DNA from: CAYUKK01 sp964445305
GTDB taxonomy: Bacteria > Acidobacteriota > Aminicenantia > Aminicenantales > UBA8522
NCBI GenBank assembly: GCA_964445305.1
Contig: CAYUKK010000022.1
Location: 1 to 64,000, forward strand
Reading direction: 5' to 3'
DNA length: 64,000 nucleotides
In this document: positions 50,447 through 59,291 of the stretch, one piece after another
Numbering within the stretch: position 1 is the stretch's first letter
Layout: each line of letters begins with the position of its first letter
Position numbers and translations under genes: made by a program
The notes under the pieces: generated by a model
Told to the model about the DNA's origin: nothing
Database searches by the model: none
What the model saw: the letters and a program-made list of their open reading frames with translations, nothing else

Positions 50447-51649
50447 ATGGCTAACATCAAGAAGAAAAAAGGCATTATCGGGATTTTAACCGGTGGTGGC
50501 GATGTCCCTGGTCTCAACCCGGCCATTCGGGCGGTCACTATCCGGGCCATTCACGAAGGGTATGAAGTCATCGGCATCCGCCGTGGGTGGGCCGGCCTTA
50601 TCGAGATCAATCGGGACAAGGACGCTGACAATTCGAGTTGCTGCCTGACTCTAACCGAGGAAATCGTGAACAGGGTTGGCCGGACCGGCGGCACTTTCCT
50701 CCACACTTCGCGCACCCGCCCCAGCCATGTTCCTGACGTGAACGTTCCGGCCCACCTCCGCCACAAGTACAAGGACAAGTTCAATGACCTCACCGACGAG
50801 GTGATGAAGAACCTGGAGTTCCTCGGCATCGACACCCTCATCCCTGTCGGTGGCGATGACACCCTGAGCTACGCGGTTACCCTTCACCAGAGAGGAGTTA
50901 GAGTCATTGCCATTCCGAAGACGATGGACAATGATGTTCCAGGCACCGATTATTGCATCGGCTTCAGCACGTGCGTTACCCGGACAATAAGCCTTACCCA
51001 TGCCCTGCGCACGACGGCCGGCTCCCATGAGCGATTCCTCGTCATCGAGGTCTTCGGTCGTTACGCTGGGTTCACCGCCCTTCTTCCGACCATGGCCGGC
51101 GCGGCCAACCGCTGCCTTATCCCCGAGCATCCGTTCAACATCGAACGGCTGTGCGAGCTCCTGACCGAAGATCGGGCTGAAAACCCGAGCCTCTATTCGG
51201 TCGTCCTCGTCTCCGAAGGGGCTTCGCCCGAGGGCGGGTCGATGGTTTTCCAGAGCGAAGAGAAGGATATGTACGGGCACAAGAAGCTGGGCGGAATCGG
51301 CGATTATGTTTCTGAAAAGTTGAAAGAACTTTCCCCGAAGTACAACAACGGCCGCCGGATCAACGTGATCAATCAGAAATTGAGCTACCTGGTTCGCTGC
51401 GGCGACCCGGATGCAGTCGATTCCATCGTGCCCATGGCCTATGGCAACCTGGCTCTGGACCTCGTCCTGGATAAGAAATCGGGCCGGATGGTCTGCCTGA
51501 GAAACGGCGAATACGATAGTGTGCCCATCGACATTGTCACCAGCCGAAAAAAGGTGGTCGATGTCGATAAATATTATGACCGCGATCGTCTGCGGCCGCT
51601 TTACAAGAGCTTTTTCCAGAAGCCGCTTTTCATCATGACCAGCGAATAG
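50447..51649 (+). CDS. pfp: Phosphofructokinase, pyrophosphate-type signature
   Basis: A 400-residue PfkA-family enzyme phosphorylating fructose 6-phosphate. The N-terminal GILTGGGDVPGLNPAIRAV and later EVFGRYAGFTALL and LSYLVRCGDPDAVDS are conserved. Donor specificity is readable at two positions: GGDDT (Asp138, where ATP enzymes have Gly as in GGDGS) and PKTMDND (Lys158, where ATP enzymes have PGTIDND). Both favour pyrophosphate over ATP, which would make glycolysis reversible and save ATP in an anaerobe. Some long-type PFKs with one of these changes use ATP, so the donor is a prediction. The gene has a strong promoter and ribosome site and is probably monocistronic. Confidence 0.9.
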   Translation: MANIKKKKGIIGILTGGGDVPGLNPAIRAVTIRAIHEGYEVIGIRRGWAGLIEINRDKDADNSSCCLTLTEEIVNRVGRTGGTFLHTSRTRPSHVPDVNVPAHLRHKYKDKFNDLTDEVMKNLEFLGIDTLIPVGGDDTLSYAVTLHQRGVRVIAIPKTMDNDVPGTDYCIGFSTCVTRTISLTHALRTTAGSHERFLVIEVFGRYAGFTALLPTMAGAANRCLIPEHPFNIERLCELLTEDRAENPSLYSVVLVSEGASPEGGSMVFQSEEKDMYGHKKLGGIGDYVSEKLKELSPKYNNGRRINVINQKLSYLVRCGDPDAVDSIVPMAYGNLALDLVLDKKSGRMVCLRNGEYDSVPIDIVTSRKKVVDVDKYYDRDRLRPLYKSFFQKPLFIMTSE

Positions 51650-51719
51650 GGGAGAGACAAGGGAAAAAACATCAGCCCGCTTGATTTTTCTTGGCTCCGA
51701 GCTAGACTAGAATAGAATT

Positions 51720-52258
51720 ATGGAGAGGGGAAAATGTCAAAGGGGTGCCGCCTACTTTCACCTGAAAAATTACCGGACGGCCGAGGACCAATTCAGACAA
51801 GCTCTGGCTCTCGACGCTTCCTACGCTGAGGCTTATACCAATCTCGGTAGTGTTTACTTCGTGACGCGCCAGCTCGAAAGAGCCATAAAGATGTTCGAGA
51901 AATCTCTACAGCTTTCGCCTGATTCTATCTCAGCCCATCACAGCCTGGGAACGCTTCTTCTCTTCCTGGAGGAAGCCGAAGAGGGACCCGCCATCTGGCC
52001 CGAGGCGTTGAACTCGACCCGAAATTCCTGGATGCGCACCCCGTTGTCGCCGTCGATGTTCCGATGTCAGAGGAAAGCAGGGCGGAGATCTATTTTGCCT
52101 ACGCCAAGATTTGTGCCCGAAAGGGCGATATCGAGAAAGCGCTCGAATACTTGACCAAAGCGCGGCAGGCCGGGTTTCGCGACCGGCGAAGGATCGAAAC
52201 AGAGAGAGATTTCGACGTTGTCCGGGACGACCCAAGAATTCGCGCCTTTGTCCGCTAA
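51720..52258 (+). pseudogene. TPR protein gene with a frameshift
   Basis: The first part (51720 to about 52009) encodes TPR repeats (YFHLKNYRTAEDQFRQALALDASYAEAYTNLG and LERAIKMFEKSLQLSPDSISAHHSLG). At about 52009, within gaggcgtt/gaactcgac, one base appears to be missing: restoring it gives the TPR ending ALELDP and joins the frame that continues as KFLDAHPVVAVDVPMSEESRAEIYFAYAKI to a stop at 52256-52258. Without it the first frame runs into nonsense to 52154. It is either a recent pseudogene or a sequencing/assembly error. A TAGAAT box (51708-51713) ends 6 nt before the ATG. TPR proteins mediate protein contacts; no specific role is visible. Confidence 0.7.
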
Positions 52259-52295
52259 ATCAGCCAGGGCAAAGACGTTTCAAGATAGGAAAGCA

Positions 52296-53588
52296 GTGAG
52301 TAAAGAGAACAGGTATTTACCTCCGTGGTCTCGCTCCCGAAAGCAATCCTGGTATTCACGCATAGTCCTTGGTTTGATAGTCGCGGCGACGGGAGTCGGC
52401 GCCGGCGACCTCATCACGGCCAGCTTAGCCGGCTCTGAGGCTGGTCTTGTCGTCCTCTGGGCCGCAATCGTCGGAGCCGTCCTCAAGTGGGCGCTGAACG
52501 AGGGCCTGGCTCGCTGGCAGATGGCTACCCGGACCACTCTCCTCGAAGGCTGGACTGCCCACCTCAGTCGAGCCACTTCCTGGGTCTTTTTCTTTTATTT
52601 TGTCATCTGGTCTTATTCTGTGGGCGGAGCGTTGATCAATGCCTGCGGTGTGGCTGGAGCCGGTTTATGGAGGCTTGGCGACCTCCACACGTCCAAAATA
52701 ATCTGGGGAATCCTGCACTCGCTGGCCGGGCTTCTCCTTGCCTGGGCGGGCGGCTTCCGGATTTTCCAGCTGGCCATGTCATTCCTGACTGGCTTGATGG
52801 TGGGGGCTGTTTTTCTGACTGTCGTCTTGATCAAGCCCGACTGGGTCGCGATAGCCAGAGGAATCGCCCTTCCGAGCATTCCGGCGAGTGGTGCTGGCTG
52901 GCTCCTGGCGGTCATGGGTGGCGTCGGCGGGACGGTGACGCTTCTCTGCTATTCTTACTGGATTAAAGAGAAGCAAAGGTCGGGTCGGCCGGGGTTGAGC
53001 GAGTGTCGGTTTGACCTTGGCGTTGCCTACGGTCTGACCGCCTTCTTCGGCCTGGCCATGGTCACGATCGGCTCCCGCATTCAAGTGACAGGCAGGGGAG
53101 AAGCGGTCGCTCTCCTCCTTGCCGACCAGCTCGGCCAGGCTCTCGGGCCTCTCGGCCGCTGGGTATTTCTCCTGGGTTTCTGGGGAGCTGTCTTCACCAG
53201 CCTCCTCGGAGTCTGGCAGGGTGTGCCCTACATCTTCGCCGATTTCATCCGGGTCCAAAGAAAGCCAGGCTGCTCGACAAAGGATGAAGACCTCGCCATC
53301 GACCTTGAAAAATCCAAAGAATACCGTGGCTATCTGGCGGCTCTTGCTACCCTGCCGCTTAGCCTCCTCTGGTTTAGGGTTCAAGAGGTTCAGCTCGTCT
53401 ATGGAATTCTCGGTGCTTTGTTTATGCCTTTTGTCGCTCTAACGCTTCTTCTCCTCAATAACCGTGAGGGATTGGTCGGCCGTGGCTTCAAGAACAGCTT
53501 GGCCATGAACCTGCTCCTCGTCATCACTCTCTTCCTTTTCACCTTCCTCGGCCTCCGCGAGATCGTCGACTTGCTCCTCAAACCCTGA
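52296..53588 (+). CDS. Nramp-related membrane transporter
   Basis: A 430-residue protein with about 11 transmembrane segments and an Nramp/APC fold pattern. The first segment has GLIVAATGVGAGDLITASLAGSEAG, where canonical Nramp proteins have DPGN for metal binding; the sixth-segment MPH motif is replaced by TVTLLCYSYWIKEK. Relatives with these changes are annotated as divalent metal transporters, but loss of both motifs argues that the substrate may differ (for example Mg2+-like or a non-metal). The start at 52296 (GTG) has AGGA upstream and precedes the first conserved basic segment; the frame is open back to 52218 inside the TPR gene. It lies 37 nt after that frameshifted gene. Confidence 0.8.
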   Translation: MSKENRYLPPWSRSRKQSWYSRIVLGLIVAATGVGAGDLITASLAGSEAGLVVLWAAIVGAVLKWALNEGLARWQMATRTTLLEGWTAHLSRATSWVFFFYFVIWSYSVGGALINACGVAGAGLWRLGDLHTSKIIWGILHSLAGLLLAWAGGFRIFQLAMSFLTGLMVGAVFLTVVLIKPDWVAIARGIALPSIPASGAGWLLAVMGGVGGTVTLLCYSYWIKEKQRSGRPGLSECRFDLGVAYGLTAFFGLAMVTIGSRIQVTGRGEAVALLLADQLGQALGPLGRWVFLLGFWGAVFTSLLGVWQGVPYIFADFIRVQRKPGCSTKDEDLAIDLEKSKEYRGYLAALATLPLSLLWFRVQEVQLVYGILGALFMPFVALTLLLLNNREGLVGRGFKNSLAMNLLLVITLFLFTFLGLREIVDLLLKP

Positions 53589-53690
53589 GCCCAACTGCTG
53601 AGGGGGCGGTCCCATGAATTCATGAATTCTGTTCAAGAAGCGCATTGCATCATCATGGAATGAAGGATGCTTAAGGATACCTCGGGCTCA

Positions 53691-53720
53691 TTGACTTCAA
53701 GGGAGACAATCCGTTACAAT
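53691..53720 (+). promoter_or_regulatory. Promoter for tRNA gene (and perhaps tilS)
   Basis: TTGACT (53691-53696), 18-nt spacer, TACAAT (53715-53720). The start is expected near 53727, five nt before the mature tRNA. Confidence 0.6.
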
Positions 53721-53731
53721 CAGGTGAGCTT

Positions 53732-53805
53732 GGCGGTGTAGCTCAGTTGGTTAGAGCATGCGGCTCATATCCGCAGTGTCGGGGGTTCAAATCCCTCCAC
53801 CGCCA
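53732..53805 (+). tRNA. tRNA with CAT anticodon (elongator Met most likely; Ile2 possible)
   Basis: A 74-nt cloverleaf. The acceptor arm GGCGGTG pairs with CACCGCC (53798-53804), the D-arm is GCTC...GAGC, the anticodon stem TGCGG/CCGCA holds loop CTCATAT (anticodon CAT), and the T-arm loop is TTCAAAT. The discriminator is A and CCA is not encoded. The first pair is G-C and the anticodon stem lacks three G-C pairs of the initiator type, so it is not tRNA-fMet. The acceptor and T-arm look like elongator tRNA-Met of other bacteria. However, tilS, which modifies tRNA-Ile(CAT), begins 90 nt downstream, so the isoleucine identity deserves a check. Confidence 0.93.
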
Positions 53806-53895
53806 CTTCATGAGTCGAAACTATTTCCTACTTAATCTATAGAAACTATAAGGAAGATAGATTTTAAAGAGCCCTTCTTTCTTTCGTCTTTGACC

Positions 53896-55371
53896 ATGGA
53901 TTCTCAGCGCCAAAGTCCGTTTTTCCAGAACGATCCGGCCGCCCGGACAGCCCGAAAGCGGCGCCAGGTTCGACTCTTCCTTGACAAGGTCAAGAGGGCG
54001 ATCGATAAATACCATCTCCTCGAGAAAGGGGATAAAGTTCTCATCGGTTACTCGGGCGGTCCGGATTCGACGGCTCTCCTGGCCGCATGTCTCGAGCTGC
54101 GGAAGTCGTATTCGCTCCGCCTGGCCCTCGGCCACTTCAACCACATGCTGAGACGAAGCGCCGCGGCGGACGAAGAGTTTGTCATGAGGGTTGCCCGCGA
54201 AAACTCCCTTCCTCTTTATCTCAAGCGCGAGGACATCCGGGCTTATGCCCGCGCCCATCGCCTCAACATCGAAGAGGCAGGCCGGGAGAGGCGCTACGCT
54301 TTCCTTCGCCAGACGGCGGCCAAAATCGGAGCGACGAGAATCGCCACCGGCCACACCATGACCGACCTGGCTGAAACCTTCCTTCTTCGTCTCCTCCGGG
54401 GGACTGGACGGCGTGGGCTGACCGCGGTGGCGCCCATCGTGGAGGGCCTCATCATCCGACCCCTTCTCGGTGTCGAGCGCCGCGATGTGGAGACCTACCT
54501 TCGCGCTTGTCGGCTTCCTTTCCGGGTAGATGAGAGCAATTTCGACCGCCGCTACCTCCGCAATCGCGTTCGCCTCGAGCTTGTCCCTCTCCTTGAAAAG
54601 AAATTTGAGCCGCGGGTTGTCCGCCACATCGCCCGCCTCGTCGACATCCTCCGCGAGGAGGAGGAATTCCTGGAGAAACTCAGCCAGGATGAGGCCAGGA
54701 AGGCGGTCCGGGGGGAGGCAGGTAGGCTCTTCCTTGATATGAACGCTCTTGCTTCGCTCCCGGTTCCCTTAGCCCGGCGAGTGGTGAGACTCTTCCTTGC
54801 CGAAATCAAGGGTGATTTAAGAACAATCAGCTTCGGCGATATTGAGTCTGTTCGCCTCCTCGATCAAAACAAAGAGCTCCAGCTTCCTGGCGGCTTGACG
54901 CTCCGGCGGGAGAAGAACCGCGTCTTCCTCAAGCCTTCCCGTCGTCCTCAGTCCAGCTGGGTGTATCACTGGGACGGGAGGAAGAAGCTCGCCGTGGCTG
55001 AAATTGGCCTCACTTTTTCCGGCCGAAAAAAGAGAATCGAAGCCGAGACTGTGCCTCACCTTCCCTTCGACGACAGCCGGCGGGCCATCCTCGATGGGGA
55101 CCGCCTTCACTTTCCCCTCGTTGTCCGCCACCGCCGGCCCGGGGATTGCTATCAACCCCTGGGCGCCCCGGGGAGAAAGAAACTTAAGGAAATCCTGCGC
55201 TCCCGGGGCATCGCTCTGTCCGAGAGAAGCGCCTTCCCGGTATTCCTATCTGAAAATCAAATCATCTGGGTCCTGGGACTTCCTGTGGCTGAGGCCTTCA
55301 AGGTCACGCCCCGGACAAAAACCGTCTTCATCATCGAAAAAGAAGCTGAGGAGAAGCCGCCTCAGAGGTAA
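53896..55371 (+). CDS. tilS: tRNA(Ile)-lysidine synthase
   Basis: A 491-residue PP-loop enzyme. The ATP-pyrophosphatase motif SGGPDST lies at ~52-58 (VLIGYSGGPDSTALLA), followed by LGHFNHMLR, ARENSLPLYLKREDI, ATGHTMTDLAETFLLRLLRGTGRRGLTA (the conserved HxxxDxxET region) and RPLLGVERRDVETYL. The C-terminal TilS domain (LVVRHRRPGDCYQPLGAPGRKKLKEILRSRGI) binds the tRNA acceptor. It adds lysine to C34 of tRNA-Ile(CAU), changing AUG decoding to AUA. The start is taken at ATG 53896; a TTG at 53890 is in frame. No good ribosome site is seen. It ends overlapping the convergent asnB by 10 nt. Confidence 0.94.
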   Translation: MDSQRQSPFFQNDPAARTARKRRQVRLFLDKVKRAIDKYHLLEKGDKVLIGYSGGPDSTALLAACLELRKSYSLRLALGHFNHMLRRSAAADEEFVMRVARENSLPLYLKREDIRAYARAHRLNIEEAGRERRYAFLRQTAAKIGATRIATGHTMTDLAETFLLRLLRGTGRRGLTAVAPIVEGLIIRPLLGVERRDVETYLRACRLPFRVDESNFDRRYLRNRVRLELVPLLEKKFEPRVVRHIARLVDILREEEEFLEKLSQDEARKAVRGEAGRLFLDMNALASLPVPLARRVVRLFLAEIKGDLRTISFGDIESVRLLDQNKELQLPGGLTLRREKNRVFLKPSRRPQSSWVYHWDGRKKLAVAEIGLTFSGRKKRIEAETVPHLPFDDSRRAILDGDRLHFPLVVRHRRPGDCYQPLGAPGRKKLKEILRSRGIALSERSAFPVFLSENQIIWVLGLPVAEAFKVTPRTKTVFIIEKEAEEKPPQR

Positions 55372-57269
55372 TTCTCGCGCCAGATTTCAAAGACGAGCAA
55401 GGCCCAGAGCTGGTGGCTGAAGTTTTTCCGGCCGCCAAGATGAGCGTGGATCATCTTTTGGATGGCTTCAGGCCGGAAGAGCCCGCCGCTCCGGATTCTC
55501 CTTTCACTGAGATAGTCGAGCATCATGTCCTTCAGTTCTTCCCTCAACCAGTGCTTGATGGGGATACTGAACCCCTCTTTGGGTCGATAGATATTTTCGC
55601 GCGGCAAGAGCCTTTCCATCGTCTTCTTGAACACCCATTTGGTCTCGAGCCCATTGAGTTTGAAACGACCGGGAAGACGGAAGGCAAACTCGACGAGCTC
55701 ATGGTCGAGGAGAGGCTCTCTGGCTTCGAGCGATGTGGCCATGCTCATGCGGTCGACTTTGACCATGATGTCGTCGGGCAAATAAGCCTTCAAATCCAGG
55801 TAGAGCTCGGCGTTCGTCGCGTCGAAAGCAGGGAGGGCGGCGAAGATTTCGCGGAAAGGGGAAAGGTGATGGATTTCTTCGATGCCCCCCAGCCCCTCGA
55901 GCGCTCTTTTGAGGTCTTCTCCGTAGAGATGGTCCTTCTCCATGGGTGAAAGAAACGTCATCCAGCGGAGGTGGCGGAGCTCCGCGTTCTGCTCCAGGCC
56001 AAGGAGGAATCTCTGGAGCTTATTCCAGAAACCTTTCTTCTTGCCCGATGGCGGAAATCGGTTGACAAGAGAGGAGAGAGGCCGACCCAAGGCTCGCCCG
56101 GCCGGCGAAGCAGCGATTTTTTGGGCCTGGTAGTGTTCGTAGCCGCCGAAGATTTCATCGCCGCCATCTCCAGACAGGATGACCTTGACGCGGGAGCGAG
56201 CCATTTGGCTAACCAGATAGGTGGGGAAAATGGAAAAATCGCCAAAGGGTTCGTCGATATGGCGGATGAGCTTTTCGGTGAGCTCGAGGGCCTTTGGCTT
56301 GATGATAAATTCTTCGTGTTCTGTGCCGAATGCCTCGGCTACGCGCCGGGCGTACTTGAGCTCGTTATAGGAGACCTCCTCAAAGCCGATGGAGAAGGTC
56401 TTGAGGGGAGAGGCACCGAGTTCGCGCATCAAGCCTACGATGGCCGAGGAATCGATTCCGCCGCTGAGGAAGGCACCGAGCGGGACGTCGCTGATGAGCC
56501 TCAGCCGGACGGATTCTTTGAGCCGATGGTAGAGCTCATCCATGACCGAGGGCACATCTTTGGCTTCCCGAGGAGATAGAGAGTCGGATGACGGGGTTAT
56601 GTCCCAATATTTTTTTATCTCGACGCGTCCGTTTTGATAGAGCAAATAGCTTCCGGCCGGAAGCTTGTGGACGTCCTTTAAAATGCTGTGCGGAGCAGGG
56701 ATGTATTCGAGGGTTAAGTAGAGGTCAAGGGCCCGCGGGTTGAGAGCGCGCCGAACCCCGGGATGGGCGATGACGGCTTTGAGCTCGGAGCCGAAGACGA
56801 GGCTTCCCTCATCGAGGCGAGTGTAGTAGAGGGGCTTGACACCGAGCCTGTCCCTTACCAGAAGGAGCTTGCCCTCCCGTCCGTCCCAGAGGGCAAAAGC
56901 GAACATCCCCCTCAGTTTGTGGACAAATTCCTGTCCCCATTCCTCATAGCTATGGACAATAGTCTCTGTGTCTGTCCGCGTTTTGAAGACATGGCCCCGC
57001 TCGATGAGCTCTTGGCGCAACGCCGGGAAGTTGTAAATTTCGCCGTTGTGAGCAACCCAGATGGTTTTGTCCTCATTGGCCAGGGGTTGATGGCCGCCTT
57101 CGATGTCGATGATGCTCAATCGCCGAGCGCCCAGGCCGATTCCACTGGCCGTGAAGATTCCTTCATCGTCTGGACCGCGATGGACAATCGTCTGGCACAT
57201 GGAGGCCAGCAGTGATGCCCGGACAGTCTCAGCCAGGGAAGTCGTGGCCAGGCCGCAGATACCGCACAT
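55362..57269 (-). CDS. asnB: Asparagine synthetase, glutamine-hydrolysing
   Basis: A 635-residue AsnB. The class II glutamine amidotransferase domain begins MCGICG (catalytic Cys2) with RRLSIIDIEGGHQP, NGEIYNFPALRQEL and LRGMFAFALWDG. The synthetase domain has the PP-loop SGGIDSSAIVGLM and ILSGDGGDEIFGGY, then KVDRMSMATSLEAREPLLDHELVEFAF. It transfers glutamine nitrogen to aspartate using ATP; many family members of this length serve in cell-surface or polysaccharide clusters by amidating other acids. It is downstream of a membrane glycosyltransferase-like gene with a 1-nt overlap, which favours a surface-polymer link, and it converges with tilS. Confidence 0.94.
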   Translation of the reverse strand: MCGICGLATTSLAETVRASLLASMCQTIVHRGPDDEGIFTASGIGLGARRLSIIDIEGGHQPLANEDKTIWVAHNGEIYNFPALRQELIERGHVFKTRTDTETIVHSYEEWGQEFVHKLRGMFAFALWDGREGKLLLVRDRLGVKPLYYTRLDEGSLVFGSELKAVIAHPGVRRALNPRALDLYLTLEYIPAPHSILKDVHKLPAGSYLLYQNGRVEIKKYWDITPSSDSLSPREAKDVPSVMDELYHRLKESVRLRLISDVPLGAFLSGGIDSSAIVGLMRELGASPLKTFSIGFEEVSYNELKYARRVAEAFGTEHEEFIIKPKALELTEKLIRHIDEPFGDFSIFPTYLVSQMARSRVKVILSGDGGDEIFGGYEHYQAQKIAASPAGRALGRPLSSLVNRFPPSGKKKGFWNKLQRFLLGLEQNAELRHLRWMTFLSPMEKDHLYGEDLKRALEGLGGIEEIHHLSPFREIFAALPAFDATNAELYLDLKAYLPDDIMVKVDRMSMATSLEAREPLLDHELVEFAFRLPGRFKLNGLETKWVFKKTMERLLPRENIYRPKEGFSIPIKHWLREELKDMMLDYLSERRIRSGGLFRPEAIQKMIHAHLGGRKNFSHQLWALLVFEIWRENYL

Positions 57270-59077
57270 TATTCACGCGGGATGAGGTCGAGCTCGAAAA
57301 AAACACCCAGGTACCGCCTTTCCAGGCTTTTCTGGTTCTCATAATAGGGAATAGACCCCTTAGACGCCTTGATTTTCATTCGATAATGGTAGCGGTCCTC
57401 CATCTTGAACCCGTTTCCGACCAGAAAGCGGAGTTCCCCCCGCTGGTTTGGCTGGAGAACGATTTTTTTCGTTCGCCCTTCCACCCTGACCCTGATTTCG
57501 TTGTTGCTGCGGGGGTTGTTGAGCAGCCGCACCCCGATTTCACGCAGCGGATAGTAGGTTTTCAGGATGAACTCACACGTCCGCGCCCCTCGCGTCCAGA
57601 TGCCGTTGGGTTCGAGCCGCGGGTAGAAGTTGTCGTCGAGGAAATGGAGGAATTCCCGAGCGGGGTGGGGCTTATCCGGCCAGATGTGGACGCGGAAGGC
57701 GTCAGGGTTCGTGTTGGTGGGAAGGTTATTGACCTGGGTCATTTCGACAGGCAGGATTTTAATCGGAAATTTCTTGGCATGGGTGGCCGGTCGAGCCGAG
57801 GAGCGGAAGGGACTGATGAGGATGGGCGAGATAAAGATAGCGGCCATAACCCAGCAAGCGACCATGGCCCGCCATGTTTTTCTCGCCGGTGGAAGGAAAA
57901 GGAAGAGAGGGTAAATATTGAGGAAATAACGGTTAGCCAGGGACCCGCCGCCACCGCCGTAGTTATCGGGCATGAGAACGATATAAATGAGGATTCCGGC
58001 CGCGGCGGTTGCCAGGACTATCCAGTCGAGAAACCCCCGCCGCCGCCAAAAAAAGAGGAGCAAGGCGAGGAAAGCAGGGAAGTAGTACCAAGTAATACCC
58101 GTGTATCGACCGAAGAAATAATAAAAGATGTTGAAGAAAATGAATTGGGCCGGAAGGAGGAATTCTTGAAAATAGCCCTCCGAGGTCATGGTGTGGCCGA
58201 GATTATCGAACGTGGATTCCTCTTTTTCGAGGGGAAAGGTGAAAAAGAAAGTCTTCCTCTCGCCGCCCTGGTAGTTCCATTCCGAGGTGAGGAGATAGTT
58301 GGCGCCGAAAAAGAGGCTGGCGCTCAGGATGAAAACGAGCATGAGGAGGCACGCCTTGAGGATTTTCTGGCGAGCGAGGGCGGCGATGGTGAGCGGCAGA
58401 ATGAGGACGATGTTGGGGGGTTTGGAAAAGGCAGCCAGCCCGGCCAGGAAAGCCGCTCCATAATCTGTGGCCGGGGAGAGGAGGAAGCGTGGCGGCGAAA
58501 GACTTGGGCTGGCTTCGGCCGCTGCTTCGCGCCATTTTATTTTGTAAAGCCACAGAAAGATGATGCTCAAGACGAGGCTGAAGTTGAAAAAGTCGGGGGA
58601 AATCCAGAGAAAATAGACTCCAGCCACAGAAGCACCGAGGAAGGTTAAAAAATACAGGACGGCGGTTAGGCGAGAGTTAGCGAGGGAGAGGTAAGCCCGG
58701 GCCATGAGCATGACGAGGAGAAGGAGAAGGGCGTGGAATACCAAGAAGCCGTTGTAGCCAAAAAGCCGAACAAAAGGAGCGGCAAACAAAGGGTAAGCCC
58801 AGGATTTGGCGTAGAAAAGCCGTCCATCTTTAACCTTCTTCAAGAACAACCCTTGCGGTCCAGCCGTAAAATCCTGGTAGTACCGGACGAGGTCTTTCTT
58901 CGTGTATTCTAAATCTCCATCGTGGGCGATACTTTGGGTCATGGCGTAATAGACGGCCTGATCAGCGAAAAGGAAGTGGTCATGGATGACGGGCAGGTTG
59001 ATAAAAAGGGAGAAGCCGAGGGCAAAGAAAAAAACAAGGAAAATAACCCAGCCGCTTGACGTTCTATCGTCGGGCAT
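57269..59077 (-). CDS. Multi-pass membrane glycosyltransferase-like protein (GT-C type)
   Basis: A 602-residue protein with about ten transmembrane segments and an early acidic loop (FLFADQAVYYAMTQSIAHDGDLEYTKKD) like the catalytic first loop of GT-C enzymes (PMT/ArnT-related). The cytoplasmic-end positive residues and the SKPPNIVLILPLTIAALARQ segment fit that fold. A C-terminal soluble domain of about 150 residues (NNFYPRLEPNGIWTRGARTCEF, RVEGRTKKIVLQPNQRGELRF) follows. It probably transfers sugars from lipid-linked donors on the outer face of the inner membrane. The start at 59077 follows a promoter at 59126-59098; the frame continues to 59119. It is coupled to asnB (1-nt overlap). Donor and acceptor are unknown. 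Confidence 0.72.
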   Translation of the reverse strand: MPDDRTSSGWVIFLVFFFALGFSLFINLPVIHDHFLFADQAVYYAMTQSIAHDGDLEYTKKDLVRYYQDFTAGPQGLFLKKVKDGRLFYAKSWAYPLFAAPFVRLFGYNGFLVFHALLLLLVMLMARAYLSLANSRLTAVLYFLTFLGASVAGVYFLWISPDFFNFSLVLSIIFLWLYKIKWREAAAEASPSLSPPRFLLSPATDYGAAFLAGLAAFSKPPNIVLILPLTIAALARQKILKACLLMLVFILSASLFFGANYLLTSEWNYQGGERKTFFFTFPLEKEESTFDNLGHTMTSEGYFQEFLLPAQFIFFNIFYYFFGRYTGITWYYFPAFLALLLFFWRRRGFLDWIVLATAAAGILIYIVLMPDNYGGGGGSLANRYFLNIYPLFLFLPPARKTWRAMVACWVMAAIFISPILISPFRSSARPATHAKKFPIKILPVEMTQVNNLPTNTNPDAFRVHIWPDKPHPAREFLHFLDDNFYPRLEPNGIWTRGARTCEFILKTYYPLREIGVRLLNNPRSNNEIRVRVEGRTKKIVLQPNQRGELRFLVGNGFKMEDRYHYRMKIKASKGSIPYYENQKSLERRYLGVFFELDLIPRE

Positions 59078-59097
59078 CGTCGATGTCCGTCCTATGA

Positions 59098-59126
59098 CCA
59101 ATATCACAGTTGGACACAAAATTCAA
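59098..59126 (-). promoter_or_regulatory. Possible promoter for membrane glycosyltransferase-asnB
   Basis: On the minus strand TTGAAT (59126-59121), 17-nt spacer, TATTGG (59103-59098). The -10 box ends 20 nt before the ATG at 59077, another short leader without a ribosome site. It would separate these two genes from the pilin-peptidase group upstream. Confidence 0.42.
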
Positions 59127-59291
59127 TTTTCGGGTTTGAGGTGTCGGGAGTGGGGGCCATGGGATTTCCAAATGGGCGAACCGACGGGACCCTTTCCCCG
59201 CACCCGGCTGGCAAGGGCGGCTTCTTGGGCCTGTCCCATAAATATCAAGGGAAAAGATTCTCATGGGAATGAGGAGATGGCGGAAAGGCCG

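Noticed and set aside
53732..53805. Calling the tRNA an initiator tRNA
   Set aside because: The first acceptor pair is G-C and the anticodon stem lacks the three consecutive G-C pairs of initiators.
57212..58648. A 478-codon plus-strand frame opposite the membrane glycosyltransferase-like gene
   Set aside because: Its charged, E/R-rich product is the complement of transmembrane codons; the minus-strand protein has clear membrane segments.
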